A stretch of 64,000 bases of DNA, taken from positions 248,001 to 312,000 of the forward strand of contig NZ_BMTW01000004.1 in assembly GCF_014649875.1 (NCBI RefSeq), written 5' to 3'. The stretch is from Streptomyces rubiginosohelvolus. Its GTDB lineage: Bacteria; Actinomycetota; Actinomycetes; Streptomycetales; Streptomycetaceae. The notes under the pieces are model-generated. The model was not told the origin of the DNA and did not search any database. It saw nothing but the letters and a program-made list of their open reading frames with translations. Positions 45,297-54,598 of the stretch are shown piece by piece. A program made the position numbers and the translations under genes. Each line of letters starts with the position of its first letter. Positions within the stretch are counted from its first letter, which is position 1.

Positions 45297-46157
45297 TCAG
45301 CCCGTCGTGGCGGAGCCGCGACTGCGGTTGAACTCCTCGACGTTCCTCTGCTGCTCGTCGTAGCTGTCGGTGAACCGGGTGTCGCCGGGGCCGACCGTGA
45401 CGAAGTAGAGCCAGGGGCCGGGTGTGGGCCTGACGGCCGCGCGCAGCGCCTCCTCCCCCGGATTGCCGATGGGCGTCGGCGGCAGGCCCTTGATCCGGTA
45501 GCTGTTGTACGGGCTGTCCAGCTGGGTGTCGGCGGTCGTCGTGTCCAGGGTGGAGCGCTTCAGGGCGTAGTTGATGGTGGAGTCCATCTGCAGCGGCATG
45601 TCCTTGAGCAGCCGGTTGTAGACGACCCGGGCCACCTTGCCCATGTCGGCCGGGGTGTCGGCCTCGGCCTGGACGATGCTGGCGATCGTGACCGTGTCGT
45701 AGACGGAGACGTTGTTGCGCTGGGACCCCGCCGTGACATGGTCCGCGGCGAAGTGCTTGCGGGCGGTGTCGGCCATGTAGCGCAGCAGTCCCGCGGGCTC
45801 GGTCGCGTCGTCGATCGGATACGTGGCCGGGAAGAGGTACCCCTCGGGGTTGCCCTCGGCCTGGGCGGGCAGCTTCAGGTCCACCGTCGACGCGGCCTTC
45901 AGCGTGCTGCCGGGCTTCAGGCCGAGCGCCTCGTCGACCGCTTCGTACACCTGCGAGACCCGGCGGCCCTCGGGGATCATCAGCGTGCTCTGCGGAGTCT
46001 CCTGCCTCTTCGGCGGCTCGTCCGACCCGGTCAGGGACAGCGGGATCAGGACGGCGGCCGACACGACGAGCAGTGCGCCGACGACCAGGACGATCTTTCC
46101 GCGGCGGGTCGGGCGGAGTCTGCGACGGGGGCGGGCGTCCGGGGACTCGTTCACCAT
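45297..46157 (-). CDS. mltG: MltG-type endolytic murein transglycosylase
   Basis: This is a 286-residue YceG/MltG protein. A short cytoplasmic basic N-terminus leads to one transmembrane helix (about 22-44) and then an extracellular LysM-like and catalytic domain. The family blocks are LMIPEGRRVSQVYEAV, EGYLFPATYPI, VTIASIVQAEADTPADMGKVARVVYNRLLKDMPLQMDSTINYAL, YNSYRIKGLPPTPIGNPGEEALRAA and FVTVGPGDTRFT. It cuts nascent glycan strands. In the catalytic segment the canonical SIVEKE is SIVQAE, so one of the two Glu is Gln. It stands away from the usual aroE/ruvX-type neighbours, so it may be a paralogue. Confidence 0.88.
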   Translation of the reverse strand: MVNESPDARPRRRLRPTRRGKIVLVVGALLVVSAAVLIPLSLTGSDEPPKRQETPQSTLMIPEGRRVSQVYEAVDEALGLKPGSTLKAASTVDLKLPAQAEGNPEGYLFPATYPIDDATEPAGLLRYMADTARKHFAADHVTAGSQRNNVSVYDTVTIASIVQAEADTPADMGKVARVVYNRLLKDMPLQMDSTINYALKRSTLDTTTADTQLDSPYNSYRIKGLPPTPIGNPGEEALRAAVRPTPGPWLYFVTVGPGDTRFTDSYDEQQRNVEEFNRSRGSATTG

Positions 46158-46425
46158 GCGGGCACGTTAACCCGGGGTGCGAGCCACGGCCGGTAGCCCG
46201 ACCACGGCGTCGGCCCCGGCGACACGAACGCCGTACGGCGCGGGCAGAACACCTGTAGCCGGAACACACGAACAAGGGATCGGGTGTTCGCTGGAACGCG
46301 TGATCGTCAGGGGATTCGTTGCTGTTCACTCGTGCGGGGCGTGATGATTGCAGAGCGCAGTCAACGGGCTGCAGACCGCTACTGCGCAGTCCCACAGATG
46401 CACCACGTACAAGGAGAAAGACCAG

Positions 46426-46485
46426 ATGAACTTCCTGACCAACCTGCTTGCCGGCGTCGTCCACTTCGTGGGTTGGCTCGTCTGA
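46426..46485 (+). CDS. 19-residue hydrophobic peptide ORF
   Basis: ATG 46426 opens a 19-codon frame, MNFLTNLLAGVVHFVGWLV, ending TGA. A strong ribosome site AAGGAGAAAG lies five bases before the ATG, and a 16-base-pair hairpin starts 13 bases after the stop. It therefore looks like a complete, independent unit. The peptide is almost entirely hydrophobic with one Asn pair and a His, compatible with a short membrane or amphipathic peptide. In the 268 bases upstream, CGAACA and TGTTCG flank a 10-base centre near 46269-46290. I do not recognise a named family. Expression is inferred only from the signals. Confidence 0.55.
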   Translation: MNFLTNLLAGVVHFVGWLV

Positions 46486-46498
46486 CCATTGCTCCGCC

Positions 46499-46538
46499 CG
46501 GCGCCGCCGCTCCCCGTCCCACGGGAGCGGCGGCGCCG
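46499..46538. terminator. Bidirectional terminator after micro-ORF
   Basis: A perfect 16-base-pair stem (CGGCGCCGCCGCTCCC / GGGAGCGGCGGCGCCG) with an 8-base loop lies between the micro-ORF and the 3' end of the opposing gene at 46573. Confidence 0.82.
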
Positions 46539-46572
46539 CCGTGTGTGCCGTGTGTACCGGCCGCCGGTCGGC

Positions 46573-47184
46573 TCAGCGGTTCGTGGCGGCCGGCCCGGTG
46601 AAGGGCGGCAGCGCGGCGAACTCGGGCGCCACCGTCACCGCCGCCGCCAGGGTGTCGAGCGTCCGGCGGACCCGGGTGAGCGGGTGGTCCGGGAACTCCG
46701 CGTCCCACTGGGCGTGGTCCGCCGCGTGGAAGGGCAGCCCGCCCTGGACCTCGGGGGCGTAGGGGTGCGGCCGGAAGTACTGGTCGGGGCCGAGCTTGGC
46801 CATCACCACGGCTTCCCGCATGCCCGTCATACCGCGTTCCGCCGCCTGGATCTTCACCACGGTGCTGCATCCGGCGCGCGGCACCGTGAAGCTGCCGATG
46901 AACGCCTGGCCGCTGGGCTGGTTCGGGAGCGGCAGTTTGAGTATCTGCCGCAGGGCGGGCAGCTCGCCCAGTCGCTTGACCGATGCCTCGATGAGTCCGC
47001 CGCCCGCCCGTGCGGTGAAGTGGGTCAGGCCGTGCCGCAGGGTCGGGCCGTCGTCCAGCGCGGCCGGCAGGTCCGGCGGCAGGTCGAAGAAGTGCAGCGA
47101 CAGCACATCGCCGTGGTCGTTCACCCAGGCGTCGGTGTCGACGGTGCGGTAGCCGGGGAGTTCCACCCCGAGGAGAGCTCTCAT
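46573..47184 (-). CDS. Conserved hypothetical protein
   Basis: This is a 203-residue soluble protein that I do not recognise. It begins MRALLGVELPGYRTVDTDAWVNDHGDVLSLHFFDLPPDLPA, then has a central SGQAFIGSFTVPRAGCSTVVKIQAAERGMTGMREAVVMAKLG. The C-terminus, HPLTRVRRTLDTLAAAVTVAPEFAALPPF, is a common end in Streptomyces conserved hypotheticals. There are no signal or membrane segments. It lies 79 bases downstream of an ABC exporter gene on the same strand and may be co-transcribed with it. Confidence 0.75.
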   Translation of the reverse strand: MRALLGVELPGYRTVDTDAWVNDHGDVLSLHFFDLPPDLPAALDDGPTLRHGLTHFTARAGGGLIEASVKRLGELPALRQILKLPLPNQPSGQAFIGSFTVPRAGCSTVVKIQAAERGMTGMREAVVMAKLGPDQYFRPHPYAPEVQGGLPFHAADHAQWDAEFPDHPLTRVRRTLDTLAAAVTVAPEFAALPPFTGPAATNR

Positions 47185-47263
47185 GCGCGGCGATCATGCC
47201 GTATGCGGGCCATGGCGGTGACGTCAGGGGCGGCCTGATCGAGGGCCGGCCCGGCAAGGGCGG

Positions 47264-49081
47264 TCAGGGAGCCGGGACCGGGACCGGGTGGGAGTCGCGG
47301 CGGATCAGGGCGGCGTACCGGCCGTCGCGGTCGAGCAGCTCCTCGTGCGTACCCCGCTCGGCGACCCGGCCGTCCTCCAGGACGACGATCTGGTCCGCGT
47401 CGCGGACGGTGGAGAGCCGGTGCGCGATGGTGAGCGTGGTCCGTCCGGCGGACAGGGCGTCGATCGCCTCCTGCACGGCCTGTTCCGTACGGGTGTCGAG
47501 CGCGCTGGTCGCCTCGTCGAGGATCAGCACCGGAGGGTCGCGCAGGATGGTGCGGGCGATGGCCAGACGCTGCTTCTCACCGCCCGAGAAGCGGTAGCCG
47601 CGCTCGCCGACCATCGTGTCGTAGCCGTCGGGCAGGGAGGCGATGTGGTCGTGGATCTGCGCGGCGCGGGCCGCGGCCTCGATCTCCTCGTCGGTGGCCT
47701 CCGGCTTGGCGAAGCGCAGGTTGTCGGCGACCGAGGCGTGGAAGAGGTAGGTCTCCTGGGAGACGACGCCGACGGCCCGGGCGAGGGTGTCGAAGTCCAG
47801 GTCGCGGACGTCGATGCCGTCGAGCGTGACCCGGCCGCCGGTGACGTCGTACAGCCGGGGCACCAGGTAGCTGAGCGTGGACTTGCCGGAGCCGGTGGAT
47901 CCGACGACCGCGAGGCTGTCGCCCGCGGGAACGGTCACGTCGATGCCGGTCAGCGTCGGGCCGTTCTTCTCGTCGTAGCTGAAGTCGACGTCCTCGAAGG
48001 CGATCTCACCGCGGATCTTCTCCAGCCGGACCGGATGCTCCGCTTCGGTGATGTCCACCGTGAGGTCGAGGTATTCGAAGATGCGCTGGAAGAGGGCGAG
48101 GGAGGTCTGCATCTGGACGCCGGTGGAGAGCAGGCTGACCGCCGGGCGGAACAGCCCCTGCTGGAGCGTGACGAAGGCGACGAGCGTGCCGATGGAGACG
48201 GCGGCGGCTCCGGACGCGAAGGTGAGTCCGGCCGCCCAGTAGATGACGGCGGGCATGGCGGCCATGACGATGCCGATCGTGGACATCCGCCAGCGGCCGG
48301 CCATGTTGGAGCGCACTTCGAGGTCGACCAGGCGCTCGGACTCCTCGGCGAAGCCCTGGGTGAGGGAGTCGGAGCGGCCCATCGTGCGGCCCAGGAGGAT
48401 GCCGCTGACCGAGAGGGACTCGGTGACCGTGGCGGCCATCGCGGCCATCTGCTTCTGGCGCTGGGTGGTGATCTTCTTGCGCTCATTGCCGACGCGGCGG
48501 CTGATCGCGACGAAGACCGGCAGCAGGAGGAGCGAGACGACGGTGAGCCGCCAGTCGAGGGCGAGCATGGCGACGACGGTCGCGATGACGGCCGTGAGGT
48601 TGGAGACCAGCGAGGTCGCGGTGGAGGTGACCGTCGCCTGCATACCGCCGATGTCGTTGGCGATGCGGGACTGGACCTCGCCCGTGCGGGTCCGGGTGAA
48701 GAAGGCGAGCGGCATCCGCTGGAGCTGGGTGTAGACGGCGGTGCGCAGGTCGTGCATGACGCGCTGTCCGACGGTGGTCGAGATGAGGGTCTGGAGCACG
48801 CCGAAGACGCTGGTCATCACGGCGGTGAGGATCATGCCGAGCGCCAGCAGGGTCAGCAGGCCCGTGCGTCCCTGCGGGATGGCGGTGTCGAGGATCTCGC
48901 GCAGCAGGAACGGGGAGGCGACCCCGACCAGGGAGGATGCGCCGACCAGTAGGCCGACGACGGCCAGGCGGCCGCGGTAGGGGCGGAAGAGACGGAGGAT
49001 GCGGCGCACCTCGGCGGGCGGCCGGTCGGCGTCGGTGCGGGCATCGGGCGGGGGCGTCCACGTGGGTTCGTCGGGTTTCAT
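47264..49081 (-). CDS. ABC exporter, fused permease-ATPase
   Basis: This is a 605-residue type IV ABC half-transporter, probably a homodimer. Six helices span about 30-320 (FRPYRGRLAVVGLLVGASSLVGVASPFLL onwards). The ATPase has Walker A VVGSTGSGKSTLSYLV, Q-loop VVSQETYLFHASVADNL, signature FSGGEKQRLAIARTIL, Walker B VLILDEATSALDTRTE and switch AHRLSTVRDADQI. All motifs are intact. ATG 49081 follows AAGGAG. It is divergent from a MarR regulator across a palindromic operator, a typical drug-export arrangement. Confidence 0.93.
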   Translation of the reverse strand: MKPDEPTWTPPPDARTDADRPPAEVRRILRLFRPYRGRLAVVGLLVGASSLVGVASPFLLREILDTAIPQGRTGLLTLLALGMILTAVMTSVFGVLQTLISTTVGQRVMHDLRTAVYTQLQRMPLAFFTRTRTGEVQSRIANDIGGMQATVTSTATSLVSNLTAVIATVVAMLALDWRLTVVSLLLLPVFVAISRRVGNERKKITTQRQKQMAAMAATVTESLSVSGILLGRTMGRSDSLTQGFAEESERLVDLEVRSNMAGRWRMSTIGIVMAAMPAVIYWAAGLTFASGAAAVSIGTLVAFVTLQQGLFRPAVSLLSTGVQMQTSLALFQRIFEYLDLTVDITEAEHPVRLEKIRGEIAFEDVDFSYDEKNGPTLTGIDVTVPAGDSLAVVGSTGSGKSTLSYLVPRLYDVTGGRVTLDGIDVRDLDFDTLARAVGVVSQETYLFHASVADNLRFAKPEATDEEIEAAARAAQIHDHIASLPDGYDTMVGERGYRFSGGEKQRLAIARTILRDPPVLILDEATSALDTRTEQAVQEAIDALSAGRTTLTIAHRLSTVRDADQIVVLEDGRVAERGTHEELLDRDGRYAALIRRDSHPVPVPAP

Positions 49082-49145
49082 GGGCTCCTTCGTCGGGCGT
49101 GAGGCGATGCCGGGCAGTCCCGGCCCCGCACAGTGAGAGCCTAGC

Positions 49146-49189
49146 TCATTGTTACCTGTACTCACAATGAACAAGGTCCTGATATTGTT
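49146..49189. promoter_or_regulatory. MarR operator pair between ABC exporter and marR gene
   Basis: TCATTGT (49146-49152) and ACAATGA (49164-49170) form a perfect 7-base inverted repeat with an 11-base centre. AACAA (49170-49174) and TTGTT (49185-49189) form a second one beside it. Both sit in the 113-base divergent promoter, and the area is clearly AT-richer than its flanks. Confidence 0.65.
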
Positions 49190-49194
49190 CCCGT

Positions 49195-49686
49195 ATGGAC
49201 GCCCCGGATTCCCCCGCCCCCTCCGAGTCACCTGATTCCCGCGATTCTCGTGATTCCCACGACGGTCTGCTCGCCGAGCAGCTGCTGCGGCTCACCCGGC
49301 GGCTGCACCGCATCCAGCGCCGCCAGCTGGATCCGATCGACATCACTCCGGCCCAGTTCCGGCTGCTGCGGACGGTCGCGAGTTACGACGCGGCCCCCCG
49401 GATGGCGGATCTGGCCCGTCGGCTCGACGTCGTCCCGCGCGCCGTGACCACGCTGGTCGACGGCCTGGAGGCGAGCGGCCGGGTGCGTCGCGCCCCGGAT
49501 CCCGACAGCCGCCGGGTGGTCCGCATCGAGATCACCGACGAGGGGCGCGCCACGCTGCGGTCCCTGCGCAGCGCGCGCCGGGCCGCCGCAGAGGAGATCC
49601 TGGCTCCATTGACCGCCGATCAGCGCGAGGTGTTCGGTGAGCTGCTGTCCGCTCTGGTCGACGGAATGCCGGAGCGCCACTGCTGA
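49195..49686 (+). CDS. MarR family transcriptional regulator
   Basis: This is a 163-residue winged-helix regulator. A Ser/Asp-rich N-terminal tail (1-23) precedes the dimer helix LLAEQLLRLTRRLHRIQRRQL. The HTH is PRMADLARRLDVVPRAVTTLVDGLEASGRVRRAPDPDSRRVVRIEITDEG, with the MarR wing DPDSRR. The C-terminal helices are AAEEILAPLTADQREVFGELLSAL. It probably represses itself and the divergent ABC exporter through the inverted repeats in between, with release by an exported compound. The neighbouring D-lactate dehydrogenase gene starts 52 bases downstream. Confidence 0.92.
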   Translation: MDAPDSPAPSESPDSRDSRDSHDGLLAEQLLRLTRRLHRIQRRQLDPIDITPAQFRLLRTVASYDAAPRMADLARRLDVVPRAVTTLVDGLEASGRVRRAPDPDSRRVVRIEITDEGRATLRSLRSARRAAAEEILAPLTADQREVFGELLSALVDGMPERHC

Positions 49687-49737
49687 GCGCCGTTGCCGCG
49701 TGCCATCGCTGAGCGCCGAGCCGAGGGGAAGGTCGAC

Positions 49738-52692
49738 ATGCCGCTGCTGGAGCCCGATCCGGAAGCCCTGCGCCCCGGAACGGTGAGGGACCCCGCCCCC
49801 GACCGGGTGACCGATCGCAGTGCGGGCGGCACCCCCGAGCCGCTGCGGAGCGACCTGATCGCCCTGCTCGGCGCGGACAAGGTGCTCTGGAAGATCTCCG
49901 ACCTCGTGCGGTACGCCTCGGACGCCAGCCCCTACCGCTTCCTCCCCCGGGTCGTGCTGGTCCCCGAGGACCTCGACGACGTGTCCGCGATCCTGTCGTA
50001 CGCCCATGGCAAGGGCCGTTCCGTCGTGTTCCGGGCCGCGGGCACCAGTCTCAACGGCCAGGCCCAGGGCGAGGACATCCTCGTCGACGTACGCCGTCAC
50101 TGGACCGGTGTGGAGGTGCTGGACGACGGGGCGCGGGCCCGGATCCTGCCGGGCACCACCGTCATGCGGGCCAACGCCACCCTCGCCCGGTACGGCAGGC
50201 TGCTCGGCCCCGATCCGGCCAGCGCCATCGCCTGCACCCTCGGCGGGGTCGTCGCCAACAACGCCTCGGGCATGACGGCGGGCACCACCCGCAACTCCTA
50301 CCGGACGCTCGCCTCGCTCACCTTCGTCCTGCCGAGCGGCACCGTCGTCGACACCGCGGACCCCGCCGCCGACGAGGAGCTGGCCCACGCGGAACCGGAG
50401 CTGTGCGCGGGGCTGATGGAGCTGAAGGCGGAGATCGAGGCGGACGCGGAGCTGGCCGCCCGGATCCGCGCCAAGTACACGATCAAGAACACCAACGGTT
50501 ATCGCCTGGACGCCTTCCTCGACGGGGCGACGCCGGTGCGGATCCTGCGGGGGCTGATGGTCGGCTCCGAGGGGACGTTCGGCTTCATCTCCGAGGTCGT
50601 CTTCGACACCCTCCCGCTCGACCGGCGGGTCTCCAGCGCCCTGCTGTTCTTCCCCTCCCTCACCGCCGCCGCGGCCGCCGTGCCCCGGTTCAACGAGGCG
50701 GGGGCGATCGCCGTGGAGCTGATGGACGGCAACACCCTGCGCGCCTCCGTCAGCGTGCCGGGCGTCCCGGCGGACTGGGCGGCGCTGCCCCGGGAGACGA
50801 CCGCGCTGCTGGTGGAGTTCCGGGCGGCCGACGAGGCGGGCCAGGAGGCCTTCGAGCAGGCGGCGGACAGCGTCGTCGCCGATCTGGACCTGGTTCGTCC
50901 GGCCGCGTCCGTGACCAACGCGTTCACCCGGGACGCCGGGACGATCGCCGGGTACTGGAAGGCCCGCAAGGCGTTCGTCACCGCCGTCGGCGGCTCCCGG
51001 CCCTCGGGCACCACCCTGATCACGGAGGACTTCGCGGTGCCGCCCGCCCTCCTGGCGGACGCCTGCGCCGCCCTGCTGGAGCTCCAGTCGCGCCACGGCT
51101 TCGACGCCGCCGTGGCGGGTCACGCGGCACACGGCAATCTGCACTTCCTGCTCGCGTTCGACGCGGCGAAGCCGGCCGACGTGGCCCGGTACGACGCGTT
51201 CATGCAGGAGTTCTGCGCGCTGGTGGTGGACCGGTTCGACGGGTCACTCAAGGCGGAGCACGCCACCGGACGCAATATCGCGCCGTTCCTGGAGCGGGAG
51301 TGGGGGCCGCGCGCCACCGAGCTGATGTGGCGGACCAAGCAGGTCATCGACCCCGCCGGGGTCCTCGCCCCGCGCATCGTGCTGGACCGGGACCCGCGGG
51401 CCCATCTGCGGGGTCTGAAGACCATTCCGAAGGTGGAGGCGGTCGCCGACCCGTGCATCGAGTGCGGCTTCTGCGAACCCACCTGCCCCAGCGAGGATCT
51501 GACGACCACTCCGCGCCAGCGGATCGTGCTGCGCCGGGAGATGATGCGGCAGACCGATGGCTCACCGGTGGAGGCCGGCCTGCTGGACGCGTACGGCTAC
51601 GACGCCGTGGACACCTGCGCCGGGGATTCCACCTGCAAACTGGCCTGCCCGGTCGGTATCGACACCGGGGCGATGATGAAGGGCTTCCGGCACCGCAGGC
51701 ACACCCCTCGCGAGGAGCGGATCGCGGCCCTCGCCGCGAAGAACTTCCGGGCGGTGGAGGCCTCGGCGCGGCTGGCTGTGGCGGCGGCCGACACGATCGG
51801 GGAGCGGGTGGGGGACGCCCCCCTTCAGGCCGTGACGCGGCTCGCCCGCAAGGCCGTGCGCCCCGATCTCGTACCGGAGTGGCTGCCGCAGATCCCCGGT
51901 GCGGCGGCGCGGAAACTGCCGGACACGGAACGCGTCGGGGCGAGCGCGGTGTACTACCCGGCCTGCGTCAACCGCATCTTCGCCGGGCCGGACGGCGGCG
52001 ACGCGGGGCCGGGACTCTCCCTGGCCGAGGCGGTCGTCGCCGTGTCCGGGCGGGCCGGAAAGCCGGTGTGGATCCCCGAGGACGTCACGGGGACCTGCTG
52101 CGCGACGATCTGGCACTCCAAGGGGTACGACGCCGGCAACAGGATCATGGCGAACCGGATCGTGGAGGCCGCCTGGGGCTGGACGGCGGGCGGGACGCTG
52201 CCGCTGGTCGTCGACGCCTCCTCGTGCACGCTCGGCATCGCCGAGGAGGTGGTGCCCTACCTCACCGAGGACAACCGGGCGCTCCACCGCGAACTGACCG
52301 TCGTGGACTCGCTGGTGTGGGCGGCCGAGGAGCTGCTGCCGCATCTGACGGTGTTCCGGACGGCTGGCTCGGCGGTCCTGCATCCGACCTGCTCGATGGA
52401 ACATCTGGGTGACGTGGGGCAGTTGCGGGCGCTGGCCGAGGCCTGTGCGCAGGAGGTCGTGGTCCCGGACGACGCGGGGTGCTGCGCGTTCGCGGGCGAC
52501 CGGGGCATGCTCCACAAGGAGTTGACCGACTCGGCGACCGCCAAGGAGGCCGCCGAGGTCGACCGCCGCCCCTACGACGCCTATCTGTCGGCGAACCGGA
52601 TGTGCGAGATCGGCATGGAACGCGCCACCGGGCACCCGTACCGCTCGGCGCTGATCGAACTGGAACACGCCACCCGGCCGACGCTCCCGTGA
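49738..52692 (+). CDS. FAD and iron-sulfur D-lactate dehydrogenase-like protein
   Basis: This is a 984-residue membrane-associated respiratory-type dehydrogenase. The N-terminal FAD_binding_4 domain has VFRAAGTSLNGQAQGEDILVDVRRHW, LGGVVANNASGMTAGTTRNSY and GSEGTFGFISEVV. A FAD-linked oxidase C-terminal domain contains GHAAHGNLHFLLAF and LKAEHATGRNIAPFLEREWG. Ferredoxin motifs are CIECGFCEPTCP and CAGDSTCKLACPVGID. Two CCG-type cysteine domains follow (GTCCATIWHSKGY, DDAGCCAFAGDRG). The fused layout matches quinone-dependent D-lactate dehydrogenases of Actinobacteria. ATG 49738 follows GAGGGGAAGG; a GTG at 49693 is in frame. Confidence 0.92.
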   Translation: MPLLEPDPEALRPGTVRDPAPDRVTDRSAGGTPEPLRSDLIALLGADKVLWKISDLVRYASDASPYRFLPRVVLVPEDLDDVSAILSYAHGKGRSVVFRAAGTSLNGQAQGEDILVDVRRHWTGVEVLDDGARARILPGTTVMRANATLARYGRLLGPDPASAIACTLGGVVANNASGMTAGTTRNSYRTLASLTFVLPSGTVVDTADPAADEELAHAEPELCAGLMELKAEIEADAELAARIRAKYTIKNTNGYRLDAFLDGATPVRILRGLMVGSEGTFGFISEVVFDTLPLDRRVSSALLFFPSLTAAAAAVPRFNEAGAIAVELMDGNTLRASVSVPGVPADWAALPRETTALLVEFRAADEAGQEAFEQAADSVVADLDLVRPAASVTNAFTRDAGTIAGYWKARKAFVTAVGGSRPSGTTLITEDFAVPPALLADACAALLELQSRHGFDAAVAGHAAHGNLHFLLAFDAAKPADVARYDAFMQEFCALVVDRFDGSLKAEHATGRNIAPFLEREWGPRATELMWRTKQVIDPAGVLAPRIVLDRDPRAHLRGLKTIPKVEAVADPCIECGFCEPTCPSEDLTTTPRQRIVLRREMMRQTDGSPVEAGLLDAYGYDAVDTCAGDSTCKLACPVGIDTGAMMKGFRHRRHTPREERIAALAAKNFRAVEASARLAVAAADTIGERVGDAPLQAVTRLARKAVRPDLVPEWLPQIPGAAARKLPDTERVGASAVYYPACVNRIFAGPDGGDAGPGLSLAEAVVAVSGRAGKPVWIPEDVTGTCCATIWHSKGYDAGNRIMANRIVEAAWGWTAGGTLPLVVDASSCTLGIAEEVVPYLTEDNRALHRELTVVDSLVWAAEELLPHLTVFRTAGSAVLHPTCSMEHLGDVGQLRALAEACAQEVVVPDDAGCCAFAGDRGMLHKELTDSATAKEAAEVDRRPYDAYLSANRMCEIGMERATGHPYRSALIELEHATRPTLP

Positions 52693-52749
52693 GCCGGTGA
52701 CGGCGGGCGCCAACACCCCCGCCGGCCTGCACAGATGAGCGTTTGAAGG

Positions 52750-52774
52750 CCCCGATTGGTTGCACCAGTCGGGG
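52750..52774. terminator. Hairpin terminator after dehydrogenase
   Basis: CCCCGA...TCGGGG, with an inner TGG/CCA pairing and one mismatch, forms a stem-loop 57 bases after the dehydrogenase stop. Confidence 0.55.
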
Positions 52775-52794
52775 CTTCGGCGTGCCGTGAGAAA

Positions 52795-52822
52795 AGTCCA
52801 AGGTTTGAGGACAAGAGTCCAA
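52795..52822 (+). promoter_or_regulatory. AGTCCAA direct repeats before GH109 gene
   Basis: The heptamer AGTCCAA occurs at 52795-52801 and again at 52816-52822. The 21-base period is two helical turns. It lies in an AT-richer stretch 135 bases before the GH109 gene, so it is a candidate activator or repressor site. Confidence 0.4.
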
Positions 52823-52956
52823 ATACTTCCCTTGCGCACCATCAGCCTCACCCTCCAGGGTCCTTACCGAGCCCCGGTCCCGCCGCCCGTATCCGTACGG
52901 CGGGACCGGACGTGCTCGCGCACCGTCTGAACCCCCACACCCCACCTGGAGGCTCG

Positions 52957-54441
52957 ATGAACGACGACGCCCGGCCCGCACCGGAACCGCAGGACATACC
53001 CCCGCACAGCGGTGCGGCCGACGAGGTGAACCGGCAGGATCCCAGCCGCCGTTCGGTGCTGTGGACCACGGCGGGCGTGGCCGGGGCCGGACTCGGCCTC
53101 GGCGCACTGGGCGCAGGCACCGCGTCGGCGGCCGGGGCGCGTGCCCCCGAAGCCGTCACCGCCGCGGAAGCCGTGGCCGCCGCCCCTCCCTGGCAGGGCC
53201 GCACCATGGCGGGCGTGCCCTTCGAGCGGCGCTCCACGGTACGGGTCGGCATCATCGGCCTCGGCAACCGCGGCGACAGCATGATCGACCTCTTCCTCGC
53301 CCTCCCGGGGGTCCAGGTCAAGGCGGTGTGCGACACGGTCCGGGACAAGGCGGAGAAGGCCGCCAAGAAGGTGACGGCCGCCGGTCAGCCCGCCCCCGCG
53401 ATCTACGCCAAGGACGAGCACGACTACGAGAACCTCTGCAAGCGCGGGGACATCGACTTCGTCTACGTGGTGACGCCGTGGGAGCTGCACTTCACGATGG
53501 CGAAGACGGCGATGCTGAACGGCAAGCACGTCGGGGTGGAGTGCCCGATCGCGATGCGCCTGGAAGAGCTGTGGCAGCTCGTGGATCTCTCCGAGCGCAC
53601 CCGGCGGCACTGCATGCAGCTGGAGAACTGTTGTTACGGCAAGAACGAGATGCGGGTGCTGCGGATGGCGCACGCGGGTCTCTTCGGCGAACTGCAGCAC
53701 GGCGCGGGGGCCTACAACCACGATCTGCGTGAGCTGATGTTCGACCCCGACTACTACGAGGGTCCGTGGCGGCGGCTGTGGCACACGCGGCTGCGCGGTG
53801 ACCTCTACCCCAACCACGGCTTCGGTCCGGTCGCCAACTACATGGACGTCAACCGGGGCGACCGGGTCGTCAGCATCAGCAGCTTCGGCACCACCCCCCT
53901 GGGGCTCGCCGCGTACCGCGAGGAGCACATGCCACCGGGCGACCCGAGCTGGAAGGAGTCGTACATCGGGGCCGACCGGACGATCAGCCTCGTGCAGACC
54001 GCCAAGGGCCGGGTGATCCGGCTGGAGCACGATGTGTCGTCGCCGCACCCGTACTCGCGGATCAACAGCCTCGGCGGGACCCGGGGCGTGTTCGAGGACT
54101 ACCCGGAGCGGATCTATCTGGAGCCCACGAACACCAACCACCAGTGGGACGACTTCAAGAAGTACGCCGAGTGGGACCACTGGCTGTGGAAGGAGCACGC
54201 CAATCCGCCGGGCGGCCACGGCGGGATGGACTACATCATGGTGTTCCGCCTGATGCAGTGCATGCGGCTCGGTCTGGTGCCCGACTTCGACGTGTACGAC
54301 GCGGCGGTCTGGACGGCCCCCGTGCCGCTGAGCCATCTGTCCATCAAGGCCAAGGGCGCGCCCCTGCCGATCCCGGACTTCACCCGGGGCGAGTGGAAGA
54401 AGACCCGGTCCGGCATGGACTCGGAGAAGCCCGCGGAGTGA
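52957..54441 (+). CDS. GH109-type Gfo/Idh/MocA protein, Tat-secreted
   Basis: This is a 494-residue protein. A twin-arginine signal ([25 protein letters not shown]) with an SAA-type cleavage lies near residue 55-60. The NAD-binding domain starts with [25 protein letters not shown]. The active-site region has [29 protein letters not shown], the C-terminal domain has [22 protein letters not shown], and [12 protein letters not shown] is present, as in glycoside hydrolase family 109 (alpha-N-acetylgalactosaminidase, NAD-dependent). It probably acts outside the cell on sugar-decorated substrates. The start is ATG 52957 after TGGAGG. Substrate specificity is not proven. Confidence 0.88.
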   Translation: MNDDARPAPEPQDIPPHSGAADEVNRQDPSRRSVLWTTAGVAGAGLGLGALGAGTASAAGARAPEAVTAAEAVAAAPPWQGRTMAGVPFERRSTVRVGIIGLGNRGDSMIDLFLALPGVQVKAVCDTVRDKAEKAAKKVTAAGQPAPAIYAKDEHDYENLCKRGDIDFVYVVTPWELHFTMAKTAMLNGKHVGVECPIAMRLEELWQLVDLSERTRRHCMQLENCCYGKNEMRVLRMAHAGLFGELQHGAGAYNHDLRELMFDPDYYEGPWRRLWHTRLRGDLYPNHGFGPVANYMDVNRGDRVVSISSFGTTPLGLAAYREEHMPPGDPSWKESYIGADRTISLVQTAKGRVIRLEHDVSSPHPYSRINSLGGTRGVFEDYPERIYLEPTNTNHQWDDFKKYAEWDHWLWKEHANPPGGHGGMDYIMVFRLMQCMRLGLVPDFDVYDAAVWTAPVPLSHLSIKAKGAPLPIPDFTRGEWKKTRSGMDSEKPAE

Positions 54442-54449
54442 CGTCTCCG

Positions 54450-54478
54450 GGGTCCCGGGCCTGCTCGGCCCGGGACCC
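54450..54478. terminator. 12-bp hairpin terminator after GH109 gene
   Basis: A perfect stem GGGTCCCGGGCC / GGCCCGGGACCC with a TGCTC loop starts 8 bases after the stop codon. Confidence 0.82.
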
Positions 54479-54598
54479 GCGGGGCGGGGGCGACCGGGAG
54501 AAAACCGGTTGCCCCGGAACGGGACGAACAGGGACTCTTGCACGTCACCCTGTCTTCGAGGTCCGTCCGGATCTCCGTTTCACGAGCCCTGGGACGTC

